64,000 bases of DNA from Citromicrobium sp. UBA3494 (lineage in GTDB: Bacteria; Pseudomonadota; Alphaproteobacteria; Sphingomonadales; Sphingomonadaceae), in assembly GCA_002377695.1 (NCBI GenBank), contig DFQH01000005.1:31844-95843 (forward strand). Reading direction: 5' to 3'. The notes beneath the pieces were generated by a model. The model was not told the DNA's origin and did no database searches. It worked only from the letters and a program-made list of their open reading frames with translations. Shown here piece after piece: positions 8,038-17,578 of the stretch. The translations under genes were made by a program, and so were the position numbers. The first letter of the stretch is position 1, and every line of letters starts with the position of its first letter.

Positions 8038-9845
8038 CCGCGGTACAGCCCGTCCAGCCGGTCGCCGTAGCGCTCTCGAATCTTGTGCCGCCGGATTTTC
8101 ATGCTCGGCGTCATTTCCTCGTTCTCGATGGAGAAGGGTTCGTCCGCGAAGGCAAAGCCGCGCACCTTTTCGACCACCGACAATTCGGAATTCACCCGGT
8201 CGACCGCCTTGCGGATCGCCGCGCGGAATTCGGGCAGCTGCTGCGCCTCCGCGCAATCGAGCGGCTTGCCCTGCGCCTTGCACCAGTCCAGCGCCCATTC
8301 GGCATCGGGCACGATCAGGCCGACGATGTAGGGCCGCCGGTCGCCCGCGACCATCGCCTGACCGATCTCGGGCTGCAGGGTCAGCATGCCTTCGACCTTC
8401 TGCGGCGCGACATTGTCGCCCTTGTCGTTGACGATCATGTCCTTCTTGCGGTCGGTGATGACGATCCGGCCCTTCTCGTCGATATGGCCGATATCGCCGG
8501 TGTGCAGCCAGCCATCCTGCAGGGCGCGATCAGTCTCCGGCTGGTTCTGCCAGTAGCCGTGCATCACGAGTTCGCCCCGGCACAGGATTTCGCCATCCTC
8601 GGCGATCCGGATCTCCACGCCCTTCATCGGCGGCCCGACCGTGTCCATGGACACTCCGGCGGACGGCCTGTTGCAGCTGATGACCGGCCCGGCCTCGGTC
8701 TGGCCGTAGCCCTGCATCATCGGCAGGCCGAGCGCCTGGAAGAAGGTGCCGACTTCGGGATTGAGCGGAGCGCCGCCCGATACCATCGCCTTGATCCGGC
8801 CGCCGAACTTCTGGCGAATCTTGGGCCGCAACAGCCTCCCGACGAGCAGATCCATCGGCTTGTCGCGCAGCCGCTTCCTGCCGTTCGGGCCCGCCCGCTC
8901 CTCGATTTCGAGCGCGCGGTCCATCAGGTAGCTTGCGGCACCGCCCTGCTTGGCGATCTGCTTCATGATCCTCGTGCGCAGCACCTCGAACAGACGCGGC
9001 ACCACGACCATCACCGTGGGGCTCGTTTCTTCGATATTGCTGGCCAGCTTTTCCAGCCCCTCGGCATAGAAGATCTGCGCGCCGACGCCGATCGGCAGGA
9101 ATTGCCCGCCGGTATGTTCATAGGCGTGGCTGAGCGGGAGGAACGAGAGAAAGCGCTCGTCATCCGACAGCTTGAAGTCGTCGATCAGAATGTCCGCCGC
9201 GCCCGCCACGTTGCACAGGATCGCGCCATGGTGCTGCAACACGCCGCGCGGTGCCCCGCCGGTGCCGCTGGTATAGATGATGCAGGCGGTGTCCTTGCGG
9301 CCGATACCGGCAAGCCGCGCCTCGACCGCACTGCGCGCCGCCTTGGCATCGCCTTCGATCATGTGCGTCCAGCCATGGCAGGCCAGATTGCCCCCCTGGT
9401 AACCGCGCACGCTTTCGATCGGGATGATATGTTCGGCAATCCCGGTATGGAAGATCGCCGGGATCAGAGGGCCGGACAGCTTCTCGTTCGAAACGATCAC
9501 TGCCTTCGCGCCCGAATTGTCCAGGATATGGATGTGATCGCGTTCGGTATTGGTGATGTAGGCGGGCACGGTGATGCAGCCCGCGGCCATGATCGCCAGA
9601 TCGGCAATGCACCATTCGGGGCGGTTCTCCGACACCAGCATCACCCGGTCGCCATCGGCAAGGCCCAGGCCGCGCAGGTTTTCTGCCAGCACGCACACCT
9701 GCTCGGCCGCTTCGCGCCAGCTGATCGTCTGCCACTCGCCAGCGACCTTGCGCCCGAGGAAGGGCTTGTCGCCGCCTTCGTCGGCGCGTTGCAGGAACAG
9801 CGAGACGAGATTGCTCGCCTGTTCGATCTCTCTAAGCTGCGTCAA
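8034..9845 (-). CDS. AMP-dependent long-chain acyl-CoA synthetase
   Basis: Adenylates a fatty acid and transfers it to CoA. Adenylate-forming motifs are present in order: IIYTSGTGGAPRGV (A3), FLPLSHAYEHTG, GYGQTEAGP (A5), GWLHTGDIG (A7) and DRKKDMIVNDKGDNVAP (A8/A10 region). A3 differs slightly from the consensus TSGTTGxPKG: a Gly replaces the second Thr and an Arg replaces the Lys. About 603 aa, the usual length. No ATG fits the N-terminus; a TTG at 9845 (TQLREIEQASN) preceded by GGGAG and AGGT is the best start. Co-translated with the cupin lipoprotein. Confidence 0.9.
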   Translation of the reverse strand: MTQLREIEQASNLVSLFLQRADEGGDKPFLGRKVAGEWQTISWREAAEQVCVLAENLRGLGLADGDRVMLVSENRPEWCIADLAIMAAGCITVPAYITNTERDHIHILDNSGAKAVIVSNEKLSGPLIPAIFHTGIAEHIIPIESVRGYQGGNLACHGWTHMIEGDAKAARSAVEARLAGIGRKDTACIIYTSGTGGAPRGVLQHHGAILCNVAGAADILIDDFKLSDDERFLSFLPLSHAYEHTGGQFLPIGVGAQIFYAEGLEKLASNIEETSPTVMVVVPRLFEVLRTRIMKQIAKQGGAASYLMDRALEIEERAGPNGRKRLRDKPMDLLVGRLLRPKIRQKFGGRIKAMVSGGAPLNPEVGTFFQALGLPMMQGYGQTEAGPVISCNRPSAGVSMDTVGPPMKGVEIRIAEDGEILCRGELVMHGYWQNQPETDRALQDGWLHTGDIGHIDEKGRIVITDRKKDMIVNDKGDNVAPQKVEGMLTLQPEIGQAMVAGDRRPYIVGLIVPDAEWALDWCKAQGKPLDCAEAQQLPEFRAAIRKAVDRVNSELSVVEKVRGFAFADEPFSIENEEMTPSMKIRRHKIRERYGDRLDGLYRG

Positions 9846-9912
9846 AGGCGCACCTGCTCCCAGTTTTTGGTCTGTTTGTAACGGTGCAGCGCGGTCTAGG
9901 CTCCCGCGAACC

Positions 9913-11679
9913 CTACGGCAAGCTGCCAGAGGGGAGCTGCGTGGTGTCCTCGTGCCGGGCATAGGCGACCCCGCGCAGCCGTGGGTCGTAGGCCGTGACC
10001 CAGCCCTGGGGCGTTTTGAGTGCCCCGTTCGTGCGGAACAGGAAGTCGCTTGGGATCACGCTTTCGTGGCCGAGCGCGTTGAACCGCGGCGCGGCATCTT
10101 CGAACCAGCTGCCCTTCTCGACGATCAGCCGGTCGCCGAAGCTCATCACCATGGGCAGGGCGAGCGCGTCTTCGAGGTCCAGGCCGAAGTCGATCACCCC
10201 GATAATCGCGCGCGCGGTCTGTATGGGGATCGTCGCGCCGCCGGCGGCACCCAGCGCAAGAAAAGGCTCGCCCTGCGGATCGTAAACGACCGTGGGCGCC
10301 ATCGAACTGCGCGGGCGTTTCCCACCCTGCACGCGGTTGGCGGAAAGCATCCCGTCCTGCACCGGCGCGAAGTCGAAATCGGTCAGCTCGTTGTTGAGAT
10401 AGAACCCGCCGAAGCGCAGGCCCGATCCGAACGCACCTTCGATGGTGGAGGTATAGCTGACCATGGTGCCGTCGGCGCCGATGGCGACGAAATGCGTCGT
10501 ACCGCTCTCCGGATAGCCTTCCCCGGCGGGCGTGGGGGCGGGCGCGCCGGGCGGCGTGCCGGGCGTAACGCTGTCCATCCGCCGGGCCGGGTCGATCAGG
10601 AGCGCGCGGCTGGAGAGATAATCCGGATCGATCAGCCCTGCGGTGGGCACCTCCACGAAATCCGCATCGCCCGTATATATGGCGCGGTCCGCATAGGTGA
10701 GGCGCTGCGCCTCCACGAACAGGTGCCATGCCTCGACAGAGCGGGGGCCGAGTGCGGCGAGATCGAACCGTTCGAGCTGTTCGAGAATCCCGATCACCGC
10801 GATTCCGCCCGAGGATGGCGGGCCCATGCCGCACACCCTGTAGCCGCGATAATCGCCGCACACGGGCGCGCGCTCTCGCGCTTCGTAGGCCGCGATATCG
10901 GCAGCGGTCATCGCCCCGTCGCGCGGGGTTTCGGCGGCGATGGTCTGGGCCAGGGCCGTGGCTGAGTCGCCTTCGTAGAAGGCCTGGGGACCTCTGCTTG
11001 CGATCCGTTCGAAGGTGGCCGCAAGGTCGGGCAGGGCGATACGTGTGCCCACCGGCCTCGGCGTGCCGTCCGCCTGATAGAACAGCGCGCGCCCTTCCTG
11101 CGTATGGCCTGCCCGATCGAACTGGCCTTCTAGCGAGGAATGCAGCCTCTCGTTGAGAACGAAGCCCTCGCGCGCAAGGACAATCGCGGGCCGGAACAGC
11201 GCTGCCCAGGGCAGCTTGCCGTGCTCTGCGTGGAGCTTCGCCGCAACCGCGACATTGCCCGGCACGCCAACGCTCAGCCCGCTGATCGTCGCCTCAGATC
11301 CGGGCAGGGGATTGCCGTCTTCGTCCAGAAACCATGCGGGCGTTGCGGCCGAGGGCGCCGTTTCGCGCCCGTCGTAGCTCTGCACCGTACCGTCGGGCGC
11401 GCCATAGAGGATGAAGCCTCCCCCGCCGATTCCGGAACTCTGCGGTTCCACGACCGTGAGCGCGATCATCGTGGCGAGCGCCGCGTCGACGGCATTGCCG
11501 CCTTGCGCCAGTATTGCTTCACCCGCCGCCGTGGCGCGCGGGTCCGCCGAAGCGACCGCCCCGCCGAAGGTGGACGCCGTCCGTGTCGGGGCCGGCGGTG
11601 TTAGCGGTGCCTCCGGCATGCTGGCACACGCGCCGAGCGAGACGATGGCGGCAATGCCGGCGAGCGGGCGAAAGAGCAT
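9913..11679 (-). CDS. ggt: Gamma-glutamyltransferase
   Basis: Autoprocessing N-terminal-nucleophile enzyme that cleaves gamma-glutamyl bonds of glutathione in the periplasm. At 588 aa it starts with a lipoprotein signal (VSLGAC, Cys18). The predicted nucleophile is the first Thr of TTHFV at about residue 391, where the precursor would split; downstream, RPRSSMAPT and GAAGGATI fit the gamma-glutamyl and oxyanion sites. GIGGGGFILY near residue 85 is also typical. A Pro/Gly-rich stretch just before the cleavage point may act as a flexible linker. A 67-bp gap separates it from the acyl-CoA ligase. Confidence 0.93.
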   Translation of the reverse strand: MLFRPLAGIAAIVSLGACASMPEAPLTPPAPTRTASTFGGAVASADPRATAAGEAILAQGGNAVDAALATMIALTVVEPQSSGIGGGGFILYGAPDGTVQSYDGRETAPSAATPAWFLDEDGNPLPGSEATISGLSVGVPGNVAVAAKLHAEHGKLPWAALFRPAIVLAREGFVLNERLHSSLEGQFDRAGHTQEGRALFYQADGTPRPVGTRIALPDLAATFERIASRGPQAFYEGDSATALAQTIAAETPRDGAMTAADIAAYEARERAPVCGDYRGYRVCGMGPPSSGGIAVIGILEQLERFDLAALGPRSVEAWHLFVEAQRLTYADRAIYTGDADFVEVPTAGLIDPDYLSSRALLIDPARRMDSVTPGTPPGAPAPTPAGEGYPESGTTHFVAIGADGTMVSYTSTIEGAFGSGLRFGGFYLNNELTDFDFAPVQDGMLSANRVQGGKRPRSSMAPTVVYDPQGEPFLALGAAGGATIPIQTARAIIGVIDFGLDLEDALALPMVMSFGDRLIVEKGSWFEDAAPRFNALGHESVIPSDFLFRTNGALKTPQGWVTAYDPRLRGVAYARHEDTTQLPSGSLP

Positions 11680-11687
11680 GGCGATCC

Positions 11688-12722
11688 TCAGCTTTGCGAT
11701 CCGATGGCTTCTTCAATCGAGGCAAAGCCTTCGCGCTGCAACCTTTGCTTCAGGCCGCGCGCGATCCGGCGGCCCAGCGTCGGTCCCTGATAGACCATCG
11801 CGGAATAGAGCTGCACCAGGCTGGCGCCTGCCACGATCCGCTCCCAGGCGGCATCCGCGCTGTCGATCCCGCCTGCCGCGATCAGCGGGATTTGCCCGCC
11901 GGTGGCCTTGCGGAAATCCTTCAGTCGCTGGAGCGCGATGGGGGCGAGCGGCGCGCCGGAAAGGCCACCCGCCTCCCGCGCATGCTTCGACCGGAGCGGC
12001 GGGCGGGCGAGCGTCGTATTGGAAAGGATCAGCGCCGCCAGCGGGCTGTCGCCGGCGACCTTGGCAATCGCATCGATCTCCTTCGGCTCCAGATCGGGCG
12101 CGAGCTTGAGGAATACGGGTGTGGTGCGCTCTCCCCGCGCCTCGAACACGCCGTCCAGCAGATGCTTCAGTGCATCGCCCGCCTGCAGGTTGCGCAGACC
12201 CGGCGTGTTGGGGCTGGAGATATTGACCGTCAGATAGCTTGCGAGCGGCGCCATCAGTTCGGTCAGCAGCGCATAATCTGCAATGCGATCATCGCTGTCC
12301 TTGTTGGCGCCGATATTGATACCGACGATCCCCGGCCTGCCCGCGCGCTTGCGCAGTCGTTCGTGCGCGGCCTGGGCCCCGCCATTGTTGAACCCCATGC
12401 GGTTGATGACCGCGCGGTCCTCTACCAGCCGGAACAGGCGCGGCTTGGGGTTGCCCGTCTGCGGGAAAGGCGTGATCGTGCCGACCTCGACGAAGCCGAA
12501 GCCCAGCCCCAGCAGGGCATCCGGCACTTGGGCATCCTTGTCGTAACCGGGCGCAACCCCGACGGGCGAGGGAAAGGTCAGCCCGCCGAGCGACACTGCC
12601 AGCGCGGGGTCATGCCGGGGCGGCGTGCCGGTCGGCATGCGCTTCAGTCCGGCGAGCGACAGGCGATGCGCGCGCTCGGGATCGAGGGTGAACAGCAGCG
12701 GGCGCAGGGCTGGGAACAGCAT
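11688..12722 (-). CDS. pyrD: Dihydroorotate dehydrogenase (quinone), class 2
   Basis: Fourth step of pyrimidine synthesis, oxidising dihydroorotate with electrons passed to quinone at the inner membrane. The 344-aa protein begins MLFPALRPLLFTLDPERAH, the membrane-associating helix of class 2 enzymes. FMN and substrate motifs: GVAPGYDKDA, NRMGFNN, NISSPNTPGLRNLQ (its Ser being the class 2 catalytic base) and LIAAGGIDS. The start is the ATG at 12722; upstream in-frame ATGs add a stretch with no family match. It ends 8 bp before ggt begins. Confidence 0.95.
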   Translation of the reverse strand: MLFPALRPLLFTLDPERAHRLSLAGLKRMPTGTPPRHDPALAVSLGGLTFPSPVGVAPGYDKDAQVPDALLGLGFGFVEVGTITPFPQTGNPKPRLFRLVEDRAVINRMGFNNGGAQAAHERLRKRAGRPGIVGINIGANKDSDDRIADYALLTELMAPLASYLTVNISSPNTPGLRNLQAGDALKHLLDGVFEARGERTTPVFLKLAPDLEPKEIDAIAKVAGDSPLAALILSNTTLARPPLRSKHAREAGGLSGAPLAPIALQRLKDFRKATGGQIPLIAAGGIDSADAAWERIVAGASLVQLYSAMVYQGPTLGRRIARGLKQRLQREGFASIEEAIGSQS

Positions 12723-13042
12723 GGGACCATGCCCTATGCCGCCCGTTGGTCGCTGTCGACAGCCCTTTCCACCAGCATGTCGGCAAGGCGGTGCGAGCAC
12801 GACATGCCCCGAACCCAAGGCGGAGGAATTGACCGCCGACTTGCAGCGCCACAAGGGAACGCCCAGGCGCGACGAAATCAGGTTCACCCGATGGCTGAAG
12901 GACATGGTGCCCGAGGGCGATGCGGCGATGACGAAGATTCCTGACGCCCGCCGAAGCGCGGCGAAGATGGCAAAAGACGCTAACGACTCGCAAGAGTCGG
13001 GTTTTGGTTGAAATCGGACTGATTTAATCCGAATTGGGCGCC
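12723..13042. other. Divergent intergenic region between pyrD and sufR
   Basis: 320 bp with no confident gene. The plus-strand frame ending at 13011 has host-like GC-rich third positions over about 190 bp (EELTADLQRHKG... AKMAKDANDSQES) but no convincing start, so it may be a gene remnant. A 6-bp perfect hairpin with a GCAA loop lies at 12984-12999, and an imperfect palindrome just before sufR is listed separately. Confidence 0.4.
13011..13035. promoter_or_regulatory. Candidate SufR operator upstream of the SUF operon
   Basis: Arms AAATCGGACT (13011-13020) and AATCCGAATT (13026-13035) form an inverted repeat matching at 8 of 10 positions around a 5-bp spacer, ending 7 bp before the sufR ATG. 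Rrf2-type Fe-S regulators commonly bind such sites at their own promoters, so autoregulation is a reasonable inference. Confidence 0.45.
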
Positions 13043-13461
13043 ATGCGCCTCAGCAACCTCGCCGATTATGCCATTCTCATCATGGCCGCCGCCGCCAAGC
13101 ATTGCGGCGGTGCGCGCACGAGCGCGTCGGCGCTGGCCGAGGAAACCGGCCTTCCCGTCCCCACCGCGCAGAAGATCGTCAGCAAGCTCTCCGCAGCGGG
13201 GCTGCTGCGCTCCACCCGCGGCGCGGGCGGCGGATTGCAGCTCGCGCGGCCCGCGGCGGCGATCAGCATGGCCGATATCGTCGAGGCGATCGAAGGCCCG
13301 ATCGCGCTCGTTTCCTGCATCGATACCGGCGACTGCGCCGTGGAACACGAATGCAGCGTCAAGCCGCACTGGCCGGTGGTCAACGCCGCCGTGCGCCGCG
13401 CGCTGGCGGATGTTTCGCTCGCAAGAATTGCGGGCGCAGCCCCTGTGAAGAAAGAACTGGC

Positions 13462-13465
<4 letters not shown>
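13043..13465 (+). CDS. sufR: Rrf2-family Fe-S-sensing repressor of the SUF operon
   Basis: A 140-aa winged-helix regulator expected to sense Fe-S status and control the downstream suf genes. The N-terminal HTH ([16 protein letters not shown] ... [20 protein letters not shown]) is typical, and three cysteines at 92, 98 and 104 ([12 protein letters not shown]) match the cluster-binding loop of IscR/RirA/SufR proteins. The start at 13043 is preferred over an in-frame ATG 9 bp upstream because [10 protein letters not shown] is the conserved beginning. Its stop overlaps the sufB ATG as ATGA. A palindrome sits just upstream. Confidence 0.9.
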
Positions 13466-14955
<1,490 letters not shown>

Positions 14956-14977
14956 TGGGCGCGACCCTCTCCCCCCT

Positions 14978-15063
14978 CGTCATCCCGGCCCCCGAGCCGG
15001 GATCCCGCTTCTTCCAGCGCAGCGCAAAAGGTAGCGGGACCCCGGATCAAGTCCGGGGTGACG
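14978..15063. repeat. Sphingomonad-type intergenic palindromic repeat
   Basis: A left arm at 14978-15009 (CGTCATCCCGG... GGGATCCCGCT) and a right arm at 15033-15063 (AGCGGGACCCCGG... GGGGTGACG) are near-inverted copies, giving a long hairpin around a 23-base loop. The right half (ATCAAGTCCGGGGTGACG) is a motif I recall from many sphingomonad intergenic spaces. It lies after sufB and may end or stabilise the transcript. Confidence 0.7.
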
Positions 15064-15099
15064 GTTGTGGCTGTGTTATCACGCTCAAGGGAGCCTGAC

Positions 15100-15408
15100 G
15101 TGAGCGACAACCTCCAATGGTTGCAGAACTTTTATGCTTCTCTCTGCGACGGGCTTTGGGAGCACGGTTACGGCTGCAACTTAGATACTCTCGATAACCC
15201 TGGTTGGAAGTTCATCTTCGAGCTCAACGGGACACCGTTTGAGAAGGCATCCGGATTAGACGTGCGGCTAGGTGAACATGTCGATGTTGAAGGCCCAGAC
15301 TGGATCATTTTGGAGAAAGGCGACCACGTAGTTCATGGCGTCTGCGGGCCGACCAAACTGGATGAGATGCTCGGCTTATTCCGCGCTTGGATTGAAAAGC
15401 AGATATGA
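15100..15408 (+). CDS. Imm53-like immunity protein
   Basis: A 102-aa protein whose LQWLQNFYASLCDGLWEHGYG and LDTLDNPGWKFIFEL segments match the Imm53 family, immunity proteins of polymorphic toxin systems. No toxin gene is visible nearby, so it is an orphan immunity gene or has been reused. The start is the GTG at 15100, with GGGAG 8 nt upstream; an earlier in-frame ATG would overlap the palindromic repeat. It overlaps the next gene by 4 bp. Its GC is lower than that of the flanking suf genes, consistent with acquisition. Confidence 0.75.
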   Translation: MSDNLQWLQNFYASLCDGLWEHGYGCNLDTLDNPGWKFIFELNGTPFEKASGLDVRLGEHVDVEGPDWIILEKGDHVVHGVCGPTKLDEMLGLFRAWIEKQI

Positions 15409-15989
15409 CTGAACGCAAAACCCTCAATCTCCGCCCCGCATCCGAAGACACCGACACTCCCGCCGTCAAACGCAAGGGCCGTGGGTGGGAAATCTCGGAG
15501 AAGCGCCTCGACGCGCTGCATGATCGTGCGCGCGAGATGCGTCGCCATGCCTCTCCGGCGCACAAGGCGCTGGCGGAGAAGTTTTCGAAGGCCGATTTCG
15601 GGCGCTATTCCTTCACCCGCTTCGCGGTGGTCGGCAGCGCGATCGTCGATTTCAACTCGCACAACATGGGCCTTGCCATCCTGATCGATGAGGAGGGCGT
15701 GGAGCCCGCCATCGCGACCCGGCGCGACAAGAGCCTCGAGGCGGTCGGCATCCGCGTGGTCCACGTGGCCGCCGCCGATATCCTCGCCGATATCGACGCG
15801 GTGCTCGCCACGCTGACGCAGGAAATGCGCGCCGCCATCGCCAACCGCAAGGAAGCGCGCCGCCGCCACGAGGCCGAGAACCCGCGCCAGACCAAGCCGC
15901 GCTACGACCGCGACGGCAACGGCCCGCCGCGCGGCCACCAGAACCGCAACAACCAGACCCGCCACGATAGAGGGACCCGCGATGGATAA
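15405..15989 (+). CDS. DUF559-like protein with basic tail
   Basis: A 194-aa protein. The middle (about 45-125: HKALAEKFSKADFGRYSFTR, AIVDFNSHNMGLAILID) resembles DUF559, a domain of the very-short-patch-repair endonuclease-like fold. The usual acidic/lysine catalytic pattern is weak, so activity is uncertain. The last 45 residues are rich in Arg, Asn and Gly and look disordered or nucleic-acid binding. It overlaps its upstream neighbour by 4 bp and its downstream neighbour by 8 bp, in a tight run inside the SUF operon. Confidence 0.65.
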   Translation: MTERKTLNLRPASEDTDTPAVKRKGRGWEISEKRLDALHDRAREMRRHASPAHKALAEKFSKADFGRYSFTRFAVVGSAIVDFNSHNMGLAILIDEEGVEPAIATRRDKSLEAVGIRVVHVAAADILADIDAVLATLTQEMRAAIANRKEARRRHEAENPRQTKPRYDRDGNGPPRGHQNRNNQTRHDRGTRDG

Positions 15990-16497
15990 GCTCTCCATCC
16001 TCGCCCACGCCGATGTGCCCGGAGCAAGCCGCGACCTGATCGCGATGCAGGGCTTCGCGCGCGACCTGCTGGACGCCGACGCTCCGCGCCTTGCGCCGCT
16101 CGAGCGCATATTGCGCCGCGATCTCGATGCCGCGATTCATGGCCGCGCTGCTCCGTGGACCGCCACACGCACCCGTCTGGAAGTGCGCAAGCTTGCCAGG
16201 CTGGCACCCACTCCGGCCCCGCAGCCCGAGCCGGCGGAGCAACCTGCGCCGCGCCCTGCCGCGCCGCGCTCCTCGTCCGAGCGGAACGAGCTGCTCCATG
16301 TCGGTGCCGCGCTCACCGCGCTGGCCGTGTGGCTCGCATGGGCCGCGCAGCTCGCGACGCAGACCTCCATTGCGTGGGACGGCGGCACGGGGCCTGCGCA
16401 GACGCAGAACCTCGTCGCGCTTTACGGCCCCGCAGTGCTGGCGCTGCTCGCCACGCTTATCGCGATCAATCCTCCCAGCCATGGGCAGCGTGCGTGA
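15982..16497 (+). CDS. Hypothetical membrane protein, two C-terminal TM helices
   Basis: A 171-aa protein of unknown function. Residues 1-70 are helical and soluble, 73-98 are a Pro/Ala-rich linker, and two hydrophobic helices follow (about 105-125 and 145-163), so the N-terminus is probably cytoplasmic. It overlaps DUF559 by 8 bp and the next exported protein as GTGA, so all are co-translated between sufB and sufC. No family recognised; a role in Fe-S assembly is suggested only by position. Confidence 0.6.
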   Translation: MDKLSILAHADVPGASRDLIAMQGFARDLLDADAPRLAPLERILRRDLDAAIHGRAAPWTATRTRLEVRKLARLAPTPAPQPEPAEQPAPRPAAPRSSSERNELLHVGAALTALAVWLAWAAQLATQTSIAWDGGTGPAQTQNLVALYGPAVLALLATLIAINPPSHGQRA

Positions 16498-16826
16498 GGA
16501 TTGGTCCGCTCCTTCTGGCGCTTGCGCTCACCGTGCCCGCGACGGCGCAGGAGGTGCTCACCCCCGAGCAGGCCGAGACGCGTCTGCGCGGCTGTCTGCA
16601 GGCAGGGGCCGCAGGCGCGCCCCGCACCGGCCTGCGGGACGCGGTGGTCGCCACGCGCGCCTTGTGCGCGCCGCAGATCAAGCGGGTGCGCGCCAACCGC
16701 GTCGCTGCCGCAACGCAAGGCCTAACGGATGAGGCCGCCGAGCGTGCCGAACAGCAGGCGACCCTAGAACTGAACGACGAGATTGCTCTCGCCATCGCAA
16801 ATTTCACTGGATTGAGAACACTTTAG
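16494..16826 (+). CDS. Small exported protein of unknown function
   Basis: A 110-aa protein starting at GTG 16494 (overlapping the previous stop as GTGA), with a signal peptide LLLALALTVPATAQ cleaved after ATA near residue 18. The mature part is short, helical and charged, with two cysteines (RGCLQAG and ALCAPQ) that could pair. No family recognised. It ends 2 bp before sufC, so it belongs to the SUF transcript although its product goes to the periplasm. Confidence 0.6.
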   Translation: MRIGPLLLALALTVPATAQEVLTPEQAETRLRGCLQAGAAGAPRTGLRDAVVATRALCAPQIKRVRANRVAAATQGLTDEAAERAEQQATLELNDEIALAIANFTGLRTL

Positions 16827-16828
16827 AC

Positions 16829-17578
16829 ATGCTCCAGATCGACAACCTCCATGCCGAAATCGACGGCACCAAGATCCTCAATGGACTCACGCTCAGCGTG
16901 AACGCCGGCGAAATCCACGCCATCATGGGCCCGAACGGCGCGGGCAAATCGACGCTTGCCTATGTGCTGGGTGGAAGACCCGGTTACGAAGTCACCGAAG
17001 GAAAGGTGTTCTTCCGCGGCGAAGACCTGCTGGCGATGGACCCGCACGAGCGGGCCGCGGCGGGGCTTTTTCTGGGCTTCCAGTATCCGGTCGAGATTCC
17101 GGGCGTCTCCAATATCCAGTTCCTGCGCGAAGCACTGAACGCGCAGCGTGCCGCGCGCGGCGAAGAGGCGATGACCGGCGGCGATTTCCTCAAGCTCGCC
17201 AAGGAGAAGGCCGGGCTGCTCAAGCTCGATATGGAGATGCTCAAGCGGCAGGTGAACGTCGGCTTCTCGGGCGGCGAGAAGAAGCGTGCCGAGATGGTCC
17301 AGATGGGCATTCTCGATCCGCAATTCGCCGTGCTGGACGAGACCGACAGCGGGCTCGACATCGACGCGCTGCGCGTGGTCGGCGACGGGATCAACGCCAT
17401 CATGCGCCAGAGCGACAAGGGCGTGCTGCTGATCACGCATTACCAGCGCCTGCTGGAGGTGGTGCAGCCGACCCATGTCTCGATCCTTTCCAAGGGCCGC
17501 ATCGTGAAGACCGGCGGCGCTGAGCTTGCGAGCGACCTCGAACGCGAAGGCTACGACGCCGTGATGGCGGAGGCGTAA
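16829..17578 (+). CDS. sufC: Fe-S assembly ATPase SufC
   Basis: ABC-type ATPase of the soluble SufBC2D scaffold. At 249 aa it is full length, with Walker A GPNGAGKST (about 34-42), Q-loop GFQYPVEIPGV, signature FSGGEKKR (about 147-154), Walker B FAVLDETDSGLD and switch histidine LLITHYQR. TDSGLDIDAL after Walker B is a SufC hallmark. The stop overlaps the sufD start as TAATG. Confidence 0.97.
   Translation: MLQIDNLHAEIDGTKILNGLTLSVNAGEIHAIMGPNGAGKSTLAYVLGGRPGYEVTEGKVFFRGEDLLAMDPHERAAAGLFLGFQYPVEIPGVSNIQFLREALNAQRAARGEEAMTGGDFLKLAKEKAGLLKLDMEMLKRQVNVGFSGGEKKRAEMVQMGILDPQFAVLDETDSGLDIDALRVVGDGINAIMRQSDKGVLLITHYQRLLEVVQPTHVSILSKGRIVKTGGAELASDLEREGYDAVMAEA

Noticed and set aside
7986..9881. A 631-codon open frame on the plus strand
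   Set aside because: It is antisense to the acyl-CoA ligase and shows no domain; a shadow of biased codon use.
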